Assembly: GCA_963782885.1 (NCBI GenBank)
Contig: CAWALL010000004.1
Span: 227,211 to 291,210, forward strand
Direction of reading: 5' to 3'
DNA length: 64,000 nt
From: DATAOG01 sp963782885
GTDB taxonomy: Bacteria > Pseudomonadota > Alphaproteobacteria > Geminicoccales > Geminicoccaceae
The position numbers were made by a program, and so were the translations under genes. Shown here one piece after another: positions 34,095 to 42,487 of this stretch (positions are counted from its first letter, which is position 1; every line of letters starts with the position of its first letter). The notes under the pieces are model-generated. The model was not told where the DNA came from. It did not search any database and was given only the letters and a program-made list of their open reading frames with translations.

Positions 34095-35360
34095 GTGGTT
34101 GACCGGCGTCCGCAGGACTTCCCCAATGGCACCCCAAACGGGGGCACGGATAACACCCTCGCGATCCAGGCGGCAATTGACGCCTGGCAGCCGGGCGACC
34201 AGGTCGTGATCTCGGGCGGCATCTTTCGGACCAGCAGTCTGCTCACGATTGGGCACGATGGTCTGTTGCTCATGGGCGACGGCCAGATCCGGGCGCTCTC
34301 CGCGTTTCCAGCCGATTCCGCCATAATCGAGGTGACCGGGACCGGAGTCGTGCTCGATACCGATGGACTGACGCTCGATCAAGCCGACGTCATGGTCAAC
34401 GGCAACAGCATCCGCGCCCTCGGCGCCGTCGGTCTGCAGATTCTTGGCGTCGTGTCCCGCGGAACCCAGCGCGCGTTCCTGTGCATCGAGGACGACACCA
34501 CCGATCTGCTGCTCGCGGATTGCGACCATCTCGGCAAGGGTTACGGCGTGTTCGCGCCGGATCCGCCCGGGCTTACCCGGATCACCGTGCGGGATTCGAC
34601 GTTCGAGCATGTCGGCAGCGGCTCAGAAGGGGATGGTGTCCAAGTCAATTGTCGAACATTCGGCGCCAGCTTCGTCGACGTCGTCGGTTGCACGGCCCGC
34701 AACTACATCGGCGAGGCCAATGCCAAGGGGATCGGTTTCGGATTCGTCGGGGTTACCAACGGCCGTCTGATCGGCTGCCAGGCCCTCCAATGTCAGGGAG
34801 ACGGATTCCATTTCGAGCGGGCTTCTAATCGCTGGCTGTGCGCCGAGCTGATCGCGCGTGACGTCGGTATCTCGAACCCGGTCGGCGGCAACGGCTCCGG
34901 GCTGATCGCCTACGACAGCGACGACATCACCGTCGTCCTGATGCTGGCCAAGAATTGCGGCTATCACGGGATCGCACTCACCGGCCAGAACAGCCCGACT
35001 CAGCGAGTCAACGGGATCGTCGAGCGCTGCACGGTCGACACCACACGGCGCGACGGCATCCATATGACCGCGCAACAGAACTTTCGGATCGACCGCAACT
35101 CGGTGCGCGATCCCTCGAATGGCAACGCTGGCCAGTACGCGGGGATCCGGGTGGGCCGCCAGGGTAGCACGACGCTCGAGAACATGGACGGCGTGGGTGG
35201 GGGCAACGTGGTCCTGCTGAGCGGCGCGACCACACCGCTCGGCCTGATCGTGATCCGGCCCGAGAGCACCAACGTGATCATCGACGGCGTGAGCGGCGGC
35301 CAGCCGTGGTCGGATGGCACGCTCTGGACGGACGGCACCGGTTGGGCCGAAGCGGCTTGA
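34095..35360 (+). CDS. Right-handed beta-helix tail spike
   Basis: This 421-residue protein starts with GTG at 34095, 2 bases after the previous gene. It has the entry of a pectate-lyase-like helix, DFPNGTPNGGTDNTLAIQAAIDAW and GDQVVISGGIFRTSSLL. Repeated short strands follow (TRITVRDSTFEHVG, RLIGCQALQCQGDGFHFE, HGIALTGQNS, RDGIHMTAQQNFRIDRNSV). Phage spikes with this fold often cut surface polysaccharide, but no catalytic residue can be assigned here. No virion-attachment domain is visible. Confidence 0.8.
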   Translation: MVDRRPQDFPNGTPNGGTDNTLAIQAAIDAWQPGDQVVISGGIFRTSSLLTIGHDGLLLMGDGQIRALSAFPADSAIIEVTGTGVVLDTDGLTLDQADVMVNGNSIRALGAVGLQILGVVSRGTQRAFLCIEDDTTDLLLADCDHLGKGYGVFAPDPPGLTRITVRDSTFEHVGSGSEGDGVQVNCRTFGASFVDVVGCTARNYIGEANAKGIGFGFVGVTNGRLIGCQALQCQGDGFHFERASNRWLCAELIARDVGISNPVGGNGSGLIAYDSDDITVVLMLAKNCGYHGIALTGQNSPTQRVNGIVERCTVDTTRRDGIHMTAQQNFRIDRNSVRDPSNGNAGQYAGIRVGRQGSTTLENMDGVGGGNVVLLSGATTPLGLIVIRPESTNVIIDGVSGGQPWSDGTLWTDGTGWAEAA

Positions 35361-35631
35361 GCACGACCGCGACAGTTACCGACGTGCGCCGATCCTAATC
35401 GTTTCCCTGGCGCTCGGCGGCGGAACAACCCCGGCTCGGTCAACGACCGGAATGGGGCCCGCGGCCAGTCGCCCGCTCAGGCGGGGCGTACCCGCCGAGA
35501 CCGCGGCCTGATCAGCAGGCAGCTCGCAGACGGCAGCGCGCAGCATCGGCTGCCTTCTGCCTTCTGCCCCCTGCCTTCTGAGCCAGACCAACCGCGCGTC
35601 GTCTCTCGCCACCACCAAGGAGGGACGAACG
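35361..35631. other. Intergenic region before capsid gene
   Basis: This 271-base gap is the largest inside the cassette and follows the inserted receptor-binding block. It has a GC-rich inverted segment around 35460-35505 that might fold, and the short repeat at 35551-35580. No coding frame is convincing. Confidence 0.4.
35551..35580 (+). repeat. Heptamer tandem repeat (TGCCTTC)
   Basis: Three TGCCTTC heptamers, with one degenerate unit (TGCCCCC) before the last, cover 30 bases just upstream of the capsid gene leader. Function unknown; short heptamer repeats are prone to slippage. Confidence 0.6.
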
Positions 35632-36450
35632 TTGTCCACCACCATTGATCAAGCCTTTATCAAGCAGTTCGAGCAAGAGGTCCACCAGGCCTACCAGCGG
35701 ATGGGTTCCAAGCTGCGCAATACCGTTCGGGTCAAGAACGGTGTCCAGGGCAGCTCGACGGTGTTCCAGAAGGTCGGCAAGGGGAGCGCCTCGACCAAGG
35801 CCCGGCACGGCAAAGTGCCGGTGATGAACATCGACCACACCCCGATCGAGTGCCAGCTGCTCGATTTCTATGCCGGCGACTGGGTTGATCGCCTGGACGA
35901 GCTCAAGATCAACATCGACGAGCGCCAGGTTCTGGCCAACGCCGGCGCCTTCGCGCTCGGCCGCAAGACCGACGAGCTGATCATCGCGGCCCTGAGCCAG
36001 ACCACCAACGTTGCCGGCGCCGGGACCGACGGCCTGACCAAGGCCAAGGTGCTCGAGGCGTTCGAGATGCTGGGCGACATGGATGTTCCGGACGATGGCC
36101 AGCGCTACGCGGTGATCGGCTGGAAGCAGTGGTCCGACCTTCTCGATATCCCGGAGTTCGCCAATGCCGACTTTGTCGGCCCGGAGGAGCTACCGTGGCG
36201 CGGCACCCAGGCCAAGCACTGGCTGGGCACGCTCTGGCTGCCGCATTCGGGCCTGGAGCTGAGTACCGGCGTGCGTCGGTGCTTCTGGTACCACCGCAGC
36301 GCGATCGGCCATGCGATCGGCCAGGACGTCATCACCGACGTGACCTGGCACGGCGACCGTGCAGCGCACTTCGTTTCCAACTCGATGAGCCAGGGCGCCT
36401 GCCTGATCGACGGCGACGGCGTCATCGAGATGCCCAGCCTGGAGAGCTAA
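35632..36450 (+). CDS. Major capsid protein
   Basis: This 272-residue protein is of the podoviral capsid type found after scaffold genes in alphaproteobacterial prophages: IDQAFIKQFEQEVHQAYQRMGSKL, VKNGVQGSSTVFQKVGKG, FYAGDWVDRLDELKINIDER, GRKTDELIIAALSQ and a C-terminal GACLIDGDGVIEM. No delta domain or protease site is evident. It starts with TTG at 35632; AAGGAGGG lies 8 bases upstream, which decides the start. Confidence 0.85.
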   Translation: MSTTIDQAFIKQFEQEVHQAYQRMGSKLRNTVRVKNGVQGSSTVFQKVGKGSASTKARHGKVPVMNIDHTPIECQLLDFYAGDWVDRLDELKINIDERQVLANAGAFALGRKTDELIIAALSQTTNVAGAGTDGLTKAKVLEAFEMLGDMDVPDDGQRYAVIGWKQWSDLLDIPEFANADFVGPEELPWRGTQAKHWLGTLWLPHSGLELSTGVRRCFWYHRSAIGHAIGQDVITDVTWHGDRAAHFVSNSMSQGACLIDGDGVIEMPSLES

Positions 36451-36452
36451 GC

Positions 36453-36722
36453 ATGGCCTATAACTCGAGCAATCTGAGTGCGCTGACCTACGCCAACGGC
36501 TTCACGCTCTGGCACTACAAGACCAATGATGATGCGGCGGTCGTCGACACCTCCGGGTACTTCAACGATGCAGCCGGAATGCTGCGCGTCGGCGACTTCA
36601 TCTTTGGCAACTTCGACCTCGACCGCACGCCGAGCCACGGGGTGATGGTGGTGCTCTCCAACGCCGGGGGCGTGGTCGACGTCGCCGACGCAGTCGCGTT
36701 CGGCGCCGACAACAACGACTGA
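36453..36722 (+). CDS. Small protein downstream of capsid
   Basis: This 89-residue protein starts 2 bases after the capsid gene. It has FTLWHYKTNDDAAVVDTSGYF and MLRVGDFIFGNF, a pattern seen in small proteins following capsid genes in related prophages. It is probably a capsid decoration or fibre protein, but this is by position. Confidence 0.7.
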   Translation: MAYNSSNLSALTYANGFTLWHYKTNDDAAVVDTSGYFNDAAGMLRVGDFIFGNFDLDRTPSHGVMVVLSNAGGVVDVADAVAFGADNND

Positions 36723-36870
36723 GCCCAAGCTGAGGCCGGCGCCACAAGCGTCGCCCTCTCAGCCCGGCTAGAGGCGATCGCCCGATCGCTTCGAATCGTA
36801 TGCACCCTTCGGCCGCGTCGGTTCCAAGCCCTGGTTGGCCCGACGCGGCCACCCTCTCGAGGAGACGGCC

Positions 36871-37242
36871 ATGCCGAAAATGCGCGCGAGCGCGCTTGTG
36901 CTCCTGGCGCTTCTGTGCCCGGTCGACTCGGCGGCCGCCCAGCCGTCGACCATGGTGCACGCCTGTCCTGGAATCGCGATCTCGTCATTCGAGCAACGGA
37001 TTCCGGACCAGGTCCAGCGCTACGAGTTCAACCACGCGATGCTCGAGCCTTTCGTTCAGCTCTGGCACGCGGCCCAGCGGCCAAATCTACCGGTGCACCC
37101 CGAGCGAGTGACGGTCTACGCCGTCCCGGGGCGACCCTATCTGGTCGGCTATGAGAGCGGTGACTGCATGATCGCGTTCCTCGCGGTCGAGCGCCAGCGT
37201 CTCCTGCAGTGGCTGCGGCCACGGCTCGGCTGGTCCATCTGA
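36871..37242 (+). CDS. Exported protein within the virion cassette
   Basis: This 123-residue protein has a classical signal peptide (MRASALVLLALLCPVDSAAAQ). The mature part contains two cysteines (VHACPG, ESGDCM) that could form a disulfide, and VTVYAVPGRPYLVGYESG. GAGGAGACGG precedes the ATG at 36871. Export to the periplasm is unusual for a virion protein. It may be a cargo gene acting on the host, such as surface exclusion, or a host gene carried along. No family was recognised. Confidence 0.7.
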   Translation: MPKMRASALVLLALLCPVDSAAAQPSTMVHACPGIAISSFEQRIPDQVQRYEFNHAMLEPFVQLWHAAQRPNLPVHPERVTVYAVPGRPYLVGYESGDCMIAFLAVERQRLLQWLRPRLGWSI

Positions 37243-37284
37243 GCTCCGACTGCTAGCCCGAACCCTGTCGTAAGGACCCCCGTT

Positions 37285-37857
37285 ATGGCCCTCAACAGCA
37301 TCGAGCTCTGCTCGAGCGCCCTGATCAAGCTCGGCGCCAACAGCATCAGCTCCTTCGAGGACGGCACCGCCGAGGCGAGGGTGGCGGCGCGTCTGTACCC
37401 TCTGGTCCGGGATGCCATGCTGTCCGCTTATCCCTGGACGTTTGCCACCAAGCAGGCCGAACTCGCCCGCCTCGCGAGCGCGCCAGTGACCGATTTCTGT
37501 TACGCTTACCAATTGCCGAACGATTTCCTGAACGCATTGTCCGCCGGTGGCCATGGCCGCGGACGCGGCTTCGTCTACCAAATCGTCAATCGCCAGTTGC
37601 ACACAAACGCCGGCTCACTGGTGCTCACTTACGTCTTCCGGCCGAGTGAAGGGGATTTTCCCGCCTATTTCTGCCCGGCGCTGGCGACCCGGCTGGCCGC
37701 TGAGTTCTGCCTGCCTCTGACCGAGGATACCGCCCGCGCCAATCGCTTCACCCGCCTGGCAGAGGACGAGCTCAAGCTCGCCAAACTGGTCGACAGCCAG
37801 CAGGATACGCCGCCCAAAGTCGAGGACTTCACCCTGGTCGAGGCGCGCTTCGGATGA
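37285..37857 (+). CDS. Tail tubular protein A-like
   Basis: This 190-residue protein begins MALNSIELCSSALIKLGANSISSFEDGTAEARVA and contains YPLVRDAMLSAYPWTFATKQAELARL. Both are signatures of the T7 gp11 type, which forms the upper tail ring under the portal. It overlaps the next gene by four bases. Confidence 0.88.
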   Translation: MALNSIELCSSALIKLGANSISSFEDGTAEARVAARLYPLVRDAMLSAYPWTFATKQAELARLASAPVTDFCYAYQLPNDFLNALSAGGHGRGRGFVYQIVNRQLHTNAGSLVLTYVFRPSEGDFPAYFCPALATRLAAEFCLPLTEDTARANRFTRLAEDELKLAKLVDSQQDTPPKVEDFTLVEARFG

Positions 37858-39755
37858 CCCAAGCGTTCCTGACCCAGACCGACTTCACCGCTGGCGAGCT
37901 CGATCCGCGGCTGCTCGGGCGCACCGATCTCCAGTCGTACCAGAGTGGTGCCGCCAAGCTGCGCAATGTAGTGGTCGAGACGACGGGTGGTACCCGGCGC
38001 CGGCCCGGCATGGCTTACCTCGCGACTGCCGAAGGCCCGGGTCGTCTCGTTGCCTTGGAGACCAGTCCGGCCTCCGCCTTCCTCCTGGCGTTCTCGGACT
38101 TCCAGGTGGACATCTACCTGGACGACGTGTTGCAGGCGACCGTCGCGACGCTCTGGAACGAGGCGCAGATCGCTCAGATCGCCTGGGCGAAAAGCCGCCA
38201 GAGCCTGCTGATTACTCATCCCTATGTGCCGCCGCAGCGACTTGCGCGCGTGAGCGACACGGTCTGGACCTTCAGTCAGTGGCAATTCGTCGAGATTGGC
38301 TCGCCGGCAGTGACCAGTGCCCCCTTTGCCCGCTTCGCCGATCCGGACGTTGCGATGCAGGCGAGCGCAACCACGGGCACGGTCACCCTGACCACCTCAG
38401 CGCCGGTATTCATCGCCGAGCACCTGGGCGGGATCGTTCGACTGAACGGCAAGCAGGTGGAGTTGACCAACGTTCAGACGTCGACCCAGGCGGTCGGTCT
38501 GGTCCTCCAGAATCTCGCCGATACCAATCCCACCAAGGATTGGGACGAGCTCGCGTTCAGCGATGCCCGCGGCTGGCCGGTCGCTGTGTCCTTCCACCAG
38601 GATCGAATGGTAATCGGCGGCTCGCGCGATCTGCCCAACGCGATCTGGTTGTCGAAGAGCAGCGATCACTTCAACTTCGATGTCGGCACCGGATTGCCCG
38701 ACGAGGCGATCGCCTTTCGCCTGGCCGCTAATAACAATCCGGCGATTCGCAGCCTGGTATCGGGCCGGCATCTGCAGGTCTTCACCAGCGTCGGCGAATG
38801 GGTGATCACCGGTTCACCGCTGACGCCGACCGACATTCAGGCGCAGCAGCAGAGCACCATCGGGTCGCCGCGCGACCGGCAGGTGCCGCCGCGCGACGTC
38901 GACGGCGCCACCCTGTTCGCCGCCCGCAGCGGCCGCGAGATCCGAGAGTTCCTGTTCGTAGATACCGAGCAGGCGTATCAGGCGGGCGATCTGGCGCTGC
39001 TCGCCCGGCACCTGGTCCAGGATCCGGTCGACCAGGACTTCGATCAGGCGCGGCGATTGTTCCTGATCGCCATGAGCGACGGCTCCCTCGCCAGCATTGC
39101 GATCTACCGCATCGCCAACATTGCTGCCTGGAGCCTGCATGAGACCGATGGCCGCATCCTATCGGTGGCCCTGGCCGGCGACGAGGCGTTCCTACTGGTC
39201 GAGCGCGCCAACGGCGTCTTCATCGAGCGGCTAGACGATCAGTTGATGGTCGATTCCGGCCTCCGGCTCAGCCAGCCCGACCCGACCCTGGTCTGGGACG
39301 GACTCGACCACCTGGAGGGTCAGACCGTGGCTCTGATCGCCGACGACCTCGTGGTCGAGCCGAGGGTGGTGGCGGGCGGGACGGTCACGCTGCCGAATGC
39401 CGTGCGCAGCCTGGTCGTAGGGCTGCCATTCGAGCACGTGATCGAGCCGCTGCCCGCTGCGTTCGGATCGGCGCGCGGGCAGGCGCCAGCCTATCGGCCG
39501 GTCCGGATCACGCTTCGCCTGTTCGAGACTCGGAGTCTGCGCATTGACACCGGCGACGGGCTCCACGAGGTCGTCCTGCACACGGTGGGCGGCGGTCCCA
39601 CCGATCGGAACCCCAACCCCTTTACCGGCGACCTCTCGCTGCGCGCGCTGGGTTGGCGGCGGGGCGCCGAACAGCCGCCTTGGCGCATCGAGCAGGACGC
39701 GCCTTTGCCCTTGAGGCTTCTCTCTGCAACCACAGAAGTGAAGGTGAACAGCTGA
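37854..39755 (+). CDS. Tail tubular protein B-like (nozzle)
   Basis: This 633-residue protein begins TQTDFTAGELDPRLLGRTDLQSYQSGAAKLRNVVV and TTGGTRRRPGMAYLA, the signature of the podoviral tail nozzle family (T7 gp12-like). Later it has DWDELAFSDARGWPVAVSFHQDRMVIGGS and RQVPPRDVDGATLFAARSGREIREF. It forms the lower tail tube with tail tubular protein A. It overlaps both neighbours by 4 bases and 1 base. Confidence 0.88.
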   Translation: MTQAFLTQTDFTAGELDPRLLGRTDLQSYQSGAAKLRNVVVETTGGTRRRPGMAYLATAEGPGRLVALETSPASAFLLAFSDFQVDIYLDDVLQATVATLWNEAQIAQIAWAKSRQSLLITHPYVPPQRLARVSDTVWTFSQWQFVEIGSPAVTSAPFARFADPDVAMQASATTGTVTLTTSAPVFIAEHLGGIVRLNGKQVELTNVQTSTQAVGLVLQNLADTNPTKDWDELAFSDARGWPVAVSFHQDRMVIGGSRDLPNAIWLSKSSDHFNFDVGTGLPDEAIAFRLAANNNPAIRSLVSGRHLQVFTSVGEWVITGSPLTPTDIQAQQQSTIGSPRDRQVPPRDVDGATLFAARSGREIREFLFVDTEQAYQAGDLALLARHLVQDPVDQDFDQARRLFLIAMSDGSLASIAIYRIANIAAWSLHETDGRILSVALAGDEAFLLVERANGVFIERLDDQLMVDSGLRLSQPDPTLVWDGLDHLEGQTVALIADDLVVEPRVVAGGTVTLPNAVRSLVVGLPFEHVIEPLPAAFGSARGQAPAYRPVRITLRLFETRSLRIDTGDGLHEVVLHTVGGGPTDRNPNPFTGDLSLRALGWRRGAEQPPWRIEQDAPLPLRLLSATTEVKVNS

Positions 39756-40192
39756 TGGGTGCTCTCAGCAGTCTGGCCTCGATCGGCCTTAACCTGGCGC
39801 TCGCCCAGCAGGCTTCCGAGCGCCAAGCCCGGGATGTCAATGCCGAGCGGAATCGCCAGATCCAGGCGATCCGGCAGCGCGACCAGGAGCAGCAGCGACA
39901 GCAGGACGAGGCGCTGCGCCGGCGGCTGGCGGCGCAACGCGCCCGGGCCGGAGCGGCCGGCGTCAGCGGCGGCAGCTCGGCCAACGCAGTGCTGCGCGGC
40001 CTGACCGAGGAGGCGACCGCGACCGAGCAGGCCCGCGCCGCCGAATCGAGCCGGCGCATCGCCGATATCCAACGCAGCGCCAGCAGCTCGCGCAATCGCA
40101 ACCTTCTCGACCTGGTGGGCGGCGCGACCGGCAGCAGCCTCTCTGTCCTCGGCCAGAGCACGGGCCGCCGCCTCTCGCTGCTCGACCTGTGA
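39755..40192 (+). CDS. Coiled-coil internal virion-like protein
   Basis: This 145-residue protein starts with a short hydrophobic stretch (LSSLASIGLNLALAQQA). A long Q/R/A-rich coiled coil (about 20-80: NRQIQAIRQRDQEQQRQQDEALRR) and GVSGGSSANAVLRGL follow. Small proteins of this kind occur in the place of T7 internal virion proteins. No enzymatic domain is present, so the large internal core proteins of T7 have no counterpart here. Confidence 0.7.
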   Translation: MGALSSLASIGLNLALAQQASERQARDVNAERNRQIQAIRQRDQEQQRQQDEALRRRLAAQRARAGAAGVSGGSSANAVLRGLTEEATATEQARAAESSRRIADIQRSASSSRNRNLLDLVGGATGSSLSVLGQSTGRRLSLLDL

Positions 40193-40237
40193 CCCGGTCG
40201 CGCTGAACGCACCCCGATCAAACGAGGCTCCTGGTCC

Positions 40238-42481
40238 ATGTCGAACACCTTCGCCCGCGATCCCAGCCCGCGTGTTCAATACAGCGGTGATGGCAGCGAA
40301 AAGACCTTTCCTTTCCCCTTTACGGTCCTGGCCAGCGACGACCTGCTGGTGTTCGTGAACGACAAACCCGCGAGCGGCTTCGCGATCGCTGGCCTGGCCG
40401 ACCCTGAGGGCGGCGAGATCACGTTCCTCGAGCCGCCCCCCGCCGGGACCACCGTGACTTTATTGCGGCGGACCGAGAGCATCCGAGAGACCGAATTCGT
40501 CGACGGCAGCCCTTTCCGGGCCGCCGCGATCAATGCCGAGCTCGACCGGATCATGCTCCTCGTTCAGGAGACCCGGGACGAGGTTGGCCGGGCGCTGCGC
40601 GGTGGTCCGACCGAAGGCGAGCTCGACTTCTCCCTGCCGGCGAGCACCGAGCGTGCCAATGCTGTGCTCGGCTTCGACAGCGCCGGCCGCCCGATGGCGT
40701 TCGGCCAAGCGGAGCTACCCGAGAGCGGCGACGCCAGCGGCCTGGTAGTGACCGCGAGCGGCGGCACCACGGCGCGGGCGCTCGGCGAACACCTCGCAGC
40801 TTTGGCCAACGTCCGTGACTTTGGCGCCATGGGAGATGGCGTCACCGACGATGCCGCCGCTTTTGCGGCCGCGATCCTCGCAGCCGTTACGCGTTCGAGC
40901 TCGGTCTACGTGCCGGCGAGCCCGACTGCCTATGTGCTGGGCGCGAGCCTGACGATTGACGGCGTGGCACTGGTCGGCGAAGGCGCGGGATCGATGCTCA
41001 AGCTCGCAGCATCGAGCGGCTCGGCCCTCCAGCTCACGGGCAGTGGCCCGCGCGTCGGCGGGCTGCGCCTGCTCGGGCCTGGCGTCAATGGTGTGCCCAG
41101 CGGCCCGACCCACGTCGATCTGAGCGCGGTGAGCCTGGACGGGATCACGGTCAACGGCAGCGCCGAGGGCGCGATTGTCCATGGCGTCGAGGTGATCGGC
41201 TGTCGGAGCGGCTTGGTGATCGAGGGTGAGGTTGCCGCGATTGATGGCTGCCGCTTTGCCTTCAATCGCACCGGGATCGAAATTCTGGCCGGCGCGCGAG
41301 GATCGATTTTCGTGGCGCAGTCTCAGCTCCATGCCTGCACCAGCGGCATTCTGGCCGACAGCGCTGCCGAATTTCGACAGCTGGCGCTCAGGGGCGGGAC
41401 GCTGACCGCCTGCGGGCGCGCGCTCGAGTTGGATGGTACCGCGAGTGGTTGGCGCGGGATCGAGCTCTCCGATCTGACATTCGCCGGCAATCTGGACGCT
41501 GACGTCGAGGCTGGGCCGCGACAGTCGGTTGGACTGCGGGGCTGCCACCTGGACGAGAGCGGCAAGCTCAGCGGTACCGCGGTCGATCTCCAGGCCGGGG
41601 GCGAGACCTTGGAAGCGCCCAATCTGGTCGCTGAGAATGCCCGTGCCGAGGTCACAGAAGTGGCCGTCGTGCAGCTCAGCGGCGGCACCAATCTCAACCT
41701 GTTGCAGGCCGGTGATCTGATCGTGCTCGCGAGCGACGTCGACGATTTCGATGATCATTGGACGGCCCTCAAGGCAACCCGCGGCGGCGTCGTTCATAGG
41801 GTGGTCACGCAGACGACGGCGACGGCCGAGTTCGAGCTCGCGAGCGCGACCATCGTGCCCCTGGTCCAAGGAGGCGACGCGATCCGTGTGGTCGGCCGGT
41901 TCGGCACGGCCACCGTGGACAGCATCGGCGCCAGCGCGCCGGCAGGCGAGTTCATCTGGCTGCGGGCGGACGATCACTGCCGCGTATTCGCCGCCCACAA
42001 CCCGATGCCGGTTGACCAGATCGACCTTGTCGGCCCCGACAGCGAGTTGCGCTACCTGCCCGGGCTTGGCGGCGAGATCGCCGAGATTTCCGGGGTCGAG
42101 CTCGACCAGGGAGCTGTCAACGGCGCCTTGATCAAGTTGTTCTCGTTCACGATCGCGCAGAACACTGCGGTCAGCTTCACGCCGCCTTCGAGCGTCGGCA
42201 TGGTCCAGGCCTTTGCGCAGAGCTTGGCCATTGGTGATCCAGTTGCCGCGATCTTCTCCTACCGGGCGGAGCCTCTCGGCTACACCGAGCTGCTCGCGAC
42301 TGGCATCACGAGCCCGACGAGCGACGTTGCGGTGGCCCAGCTCACCGCACTCACCGGCACGACCGGCGCCGCAGGCAAGCTCACCTATTCCGCTCACGTC
42401 GACGGCAAAATCTACGTCGAGAACCGGCGCTCCGCCCCCCCGCTCACGATCGCCCTCTACGTCCTCGGCGCACCCGCCTGA
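40238..42481 (+). CDS. Tail spike with T7-fibre-like N-terminus
   Basis: This 747-residue protein has an N-terminal virion-attachment domain of T7 tail-fibre type (residues 10-115): VQYSGDGSEKTFPFPFTVLASDDLLVFV and AAINAELDRIMLLVQETRDE. From about 190 a pectate-lyase-like beta-helix follows, entering with NVRDFGAMGDGVTDDAAAFAAAI and running through YVPASPTAYVLGASLTIDG to about 520. The last 200 residues are beta-rich and probably help trimer formation. It should recognise and perhaps cut host surface polysaccharide. Confidence 0.85.
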   Translation: MSNTFARDPSPRVQYSGDGSEKTFPFPFTVLASDDLLVFVNDKPASGFAIAGLADPEGGEITFLEPPPAGTTVTLLRRTESIRETEFVDGSPFRAAAINAELDRIMLLVQETRDEVGRALRGGPTEGELDFSLPASTERANAVLGFDSAGRPMAFGQAELPESGDASGLVVTASGGTTARALGEHLAALANVRDFGAMGDGVTDDAAAFAAAILAAVTRSSSVYVPASPTAYVLGASLTIDGVALVGEGAGSMLKLAASSGSALQLTGSGPRVGGLRLLGPGVNGVPSGPTHVDLSAVSLDGITVNGSAEGAIVHGVEVIGCRSGLVIEGEVAAIDGCRFAFNRTGIEILAGARGSIFVAQSQLHACTSGILADSAAEFRQLALRGGTLTACGRALELDGTASGWRGIELSDLTFAGNLDADVEAGPRQSVGLRGCHLDESGKLSGTAVDLQAGGETLEAPNLVAENARAEVTEVAVVQLSGGTNLNLLQAGDLIVLASDVDDFDDHWTALKATRGGVVHRVVTQTTATAEFELASATIVPLVQGGDAIRVVGRFGTATVDSIGASAPAGEFIWLRADDHCRVFAAHNPMPVDQIDLVGPDSELRYLPGLGGEIAEISGVELDQGAVNGALIKLFSFTIAQNTAVSFTPPSSVGMVQAFAQSLAIGDPVAAIFSYRAEPLGYTELLATGITSPTSDVAVAQLTALTGTTGAAGKLTYSAHVDGKIYVENRRSAPPLTIALYVLGAPA

Positions 42482-42487
42482 GCCGCG

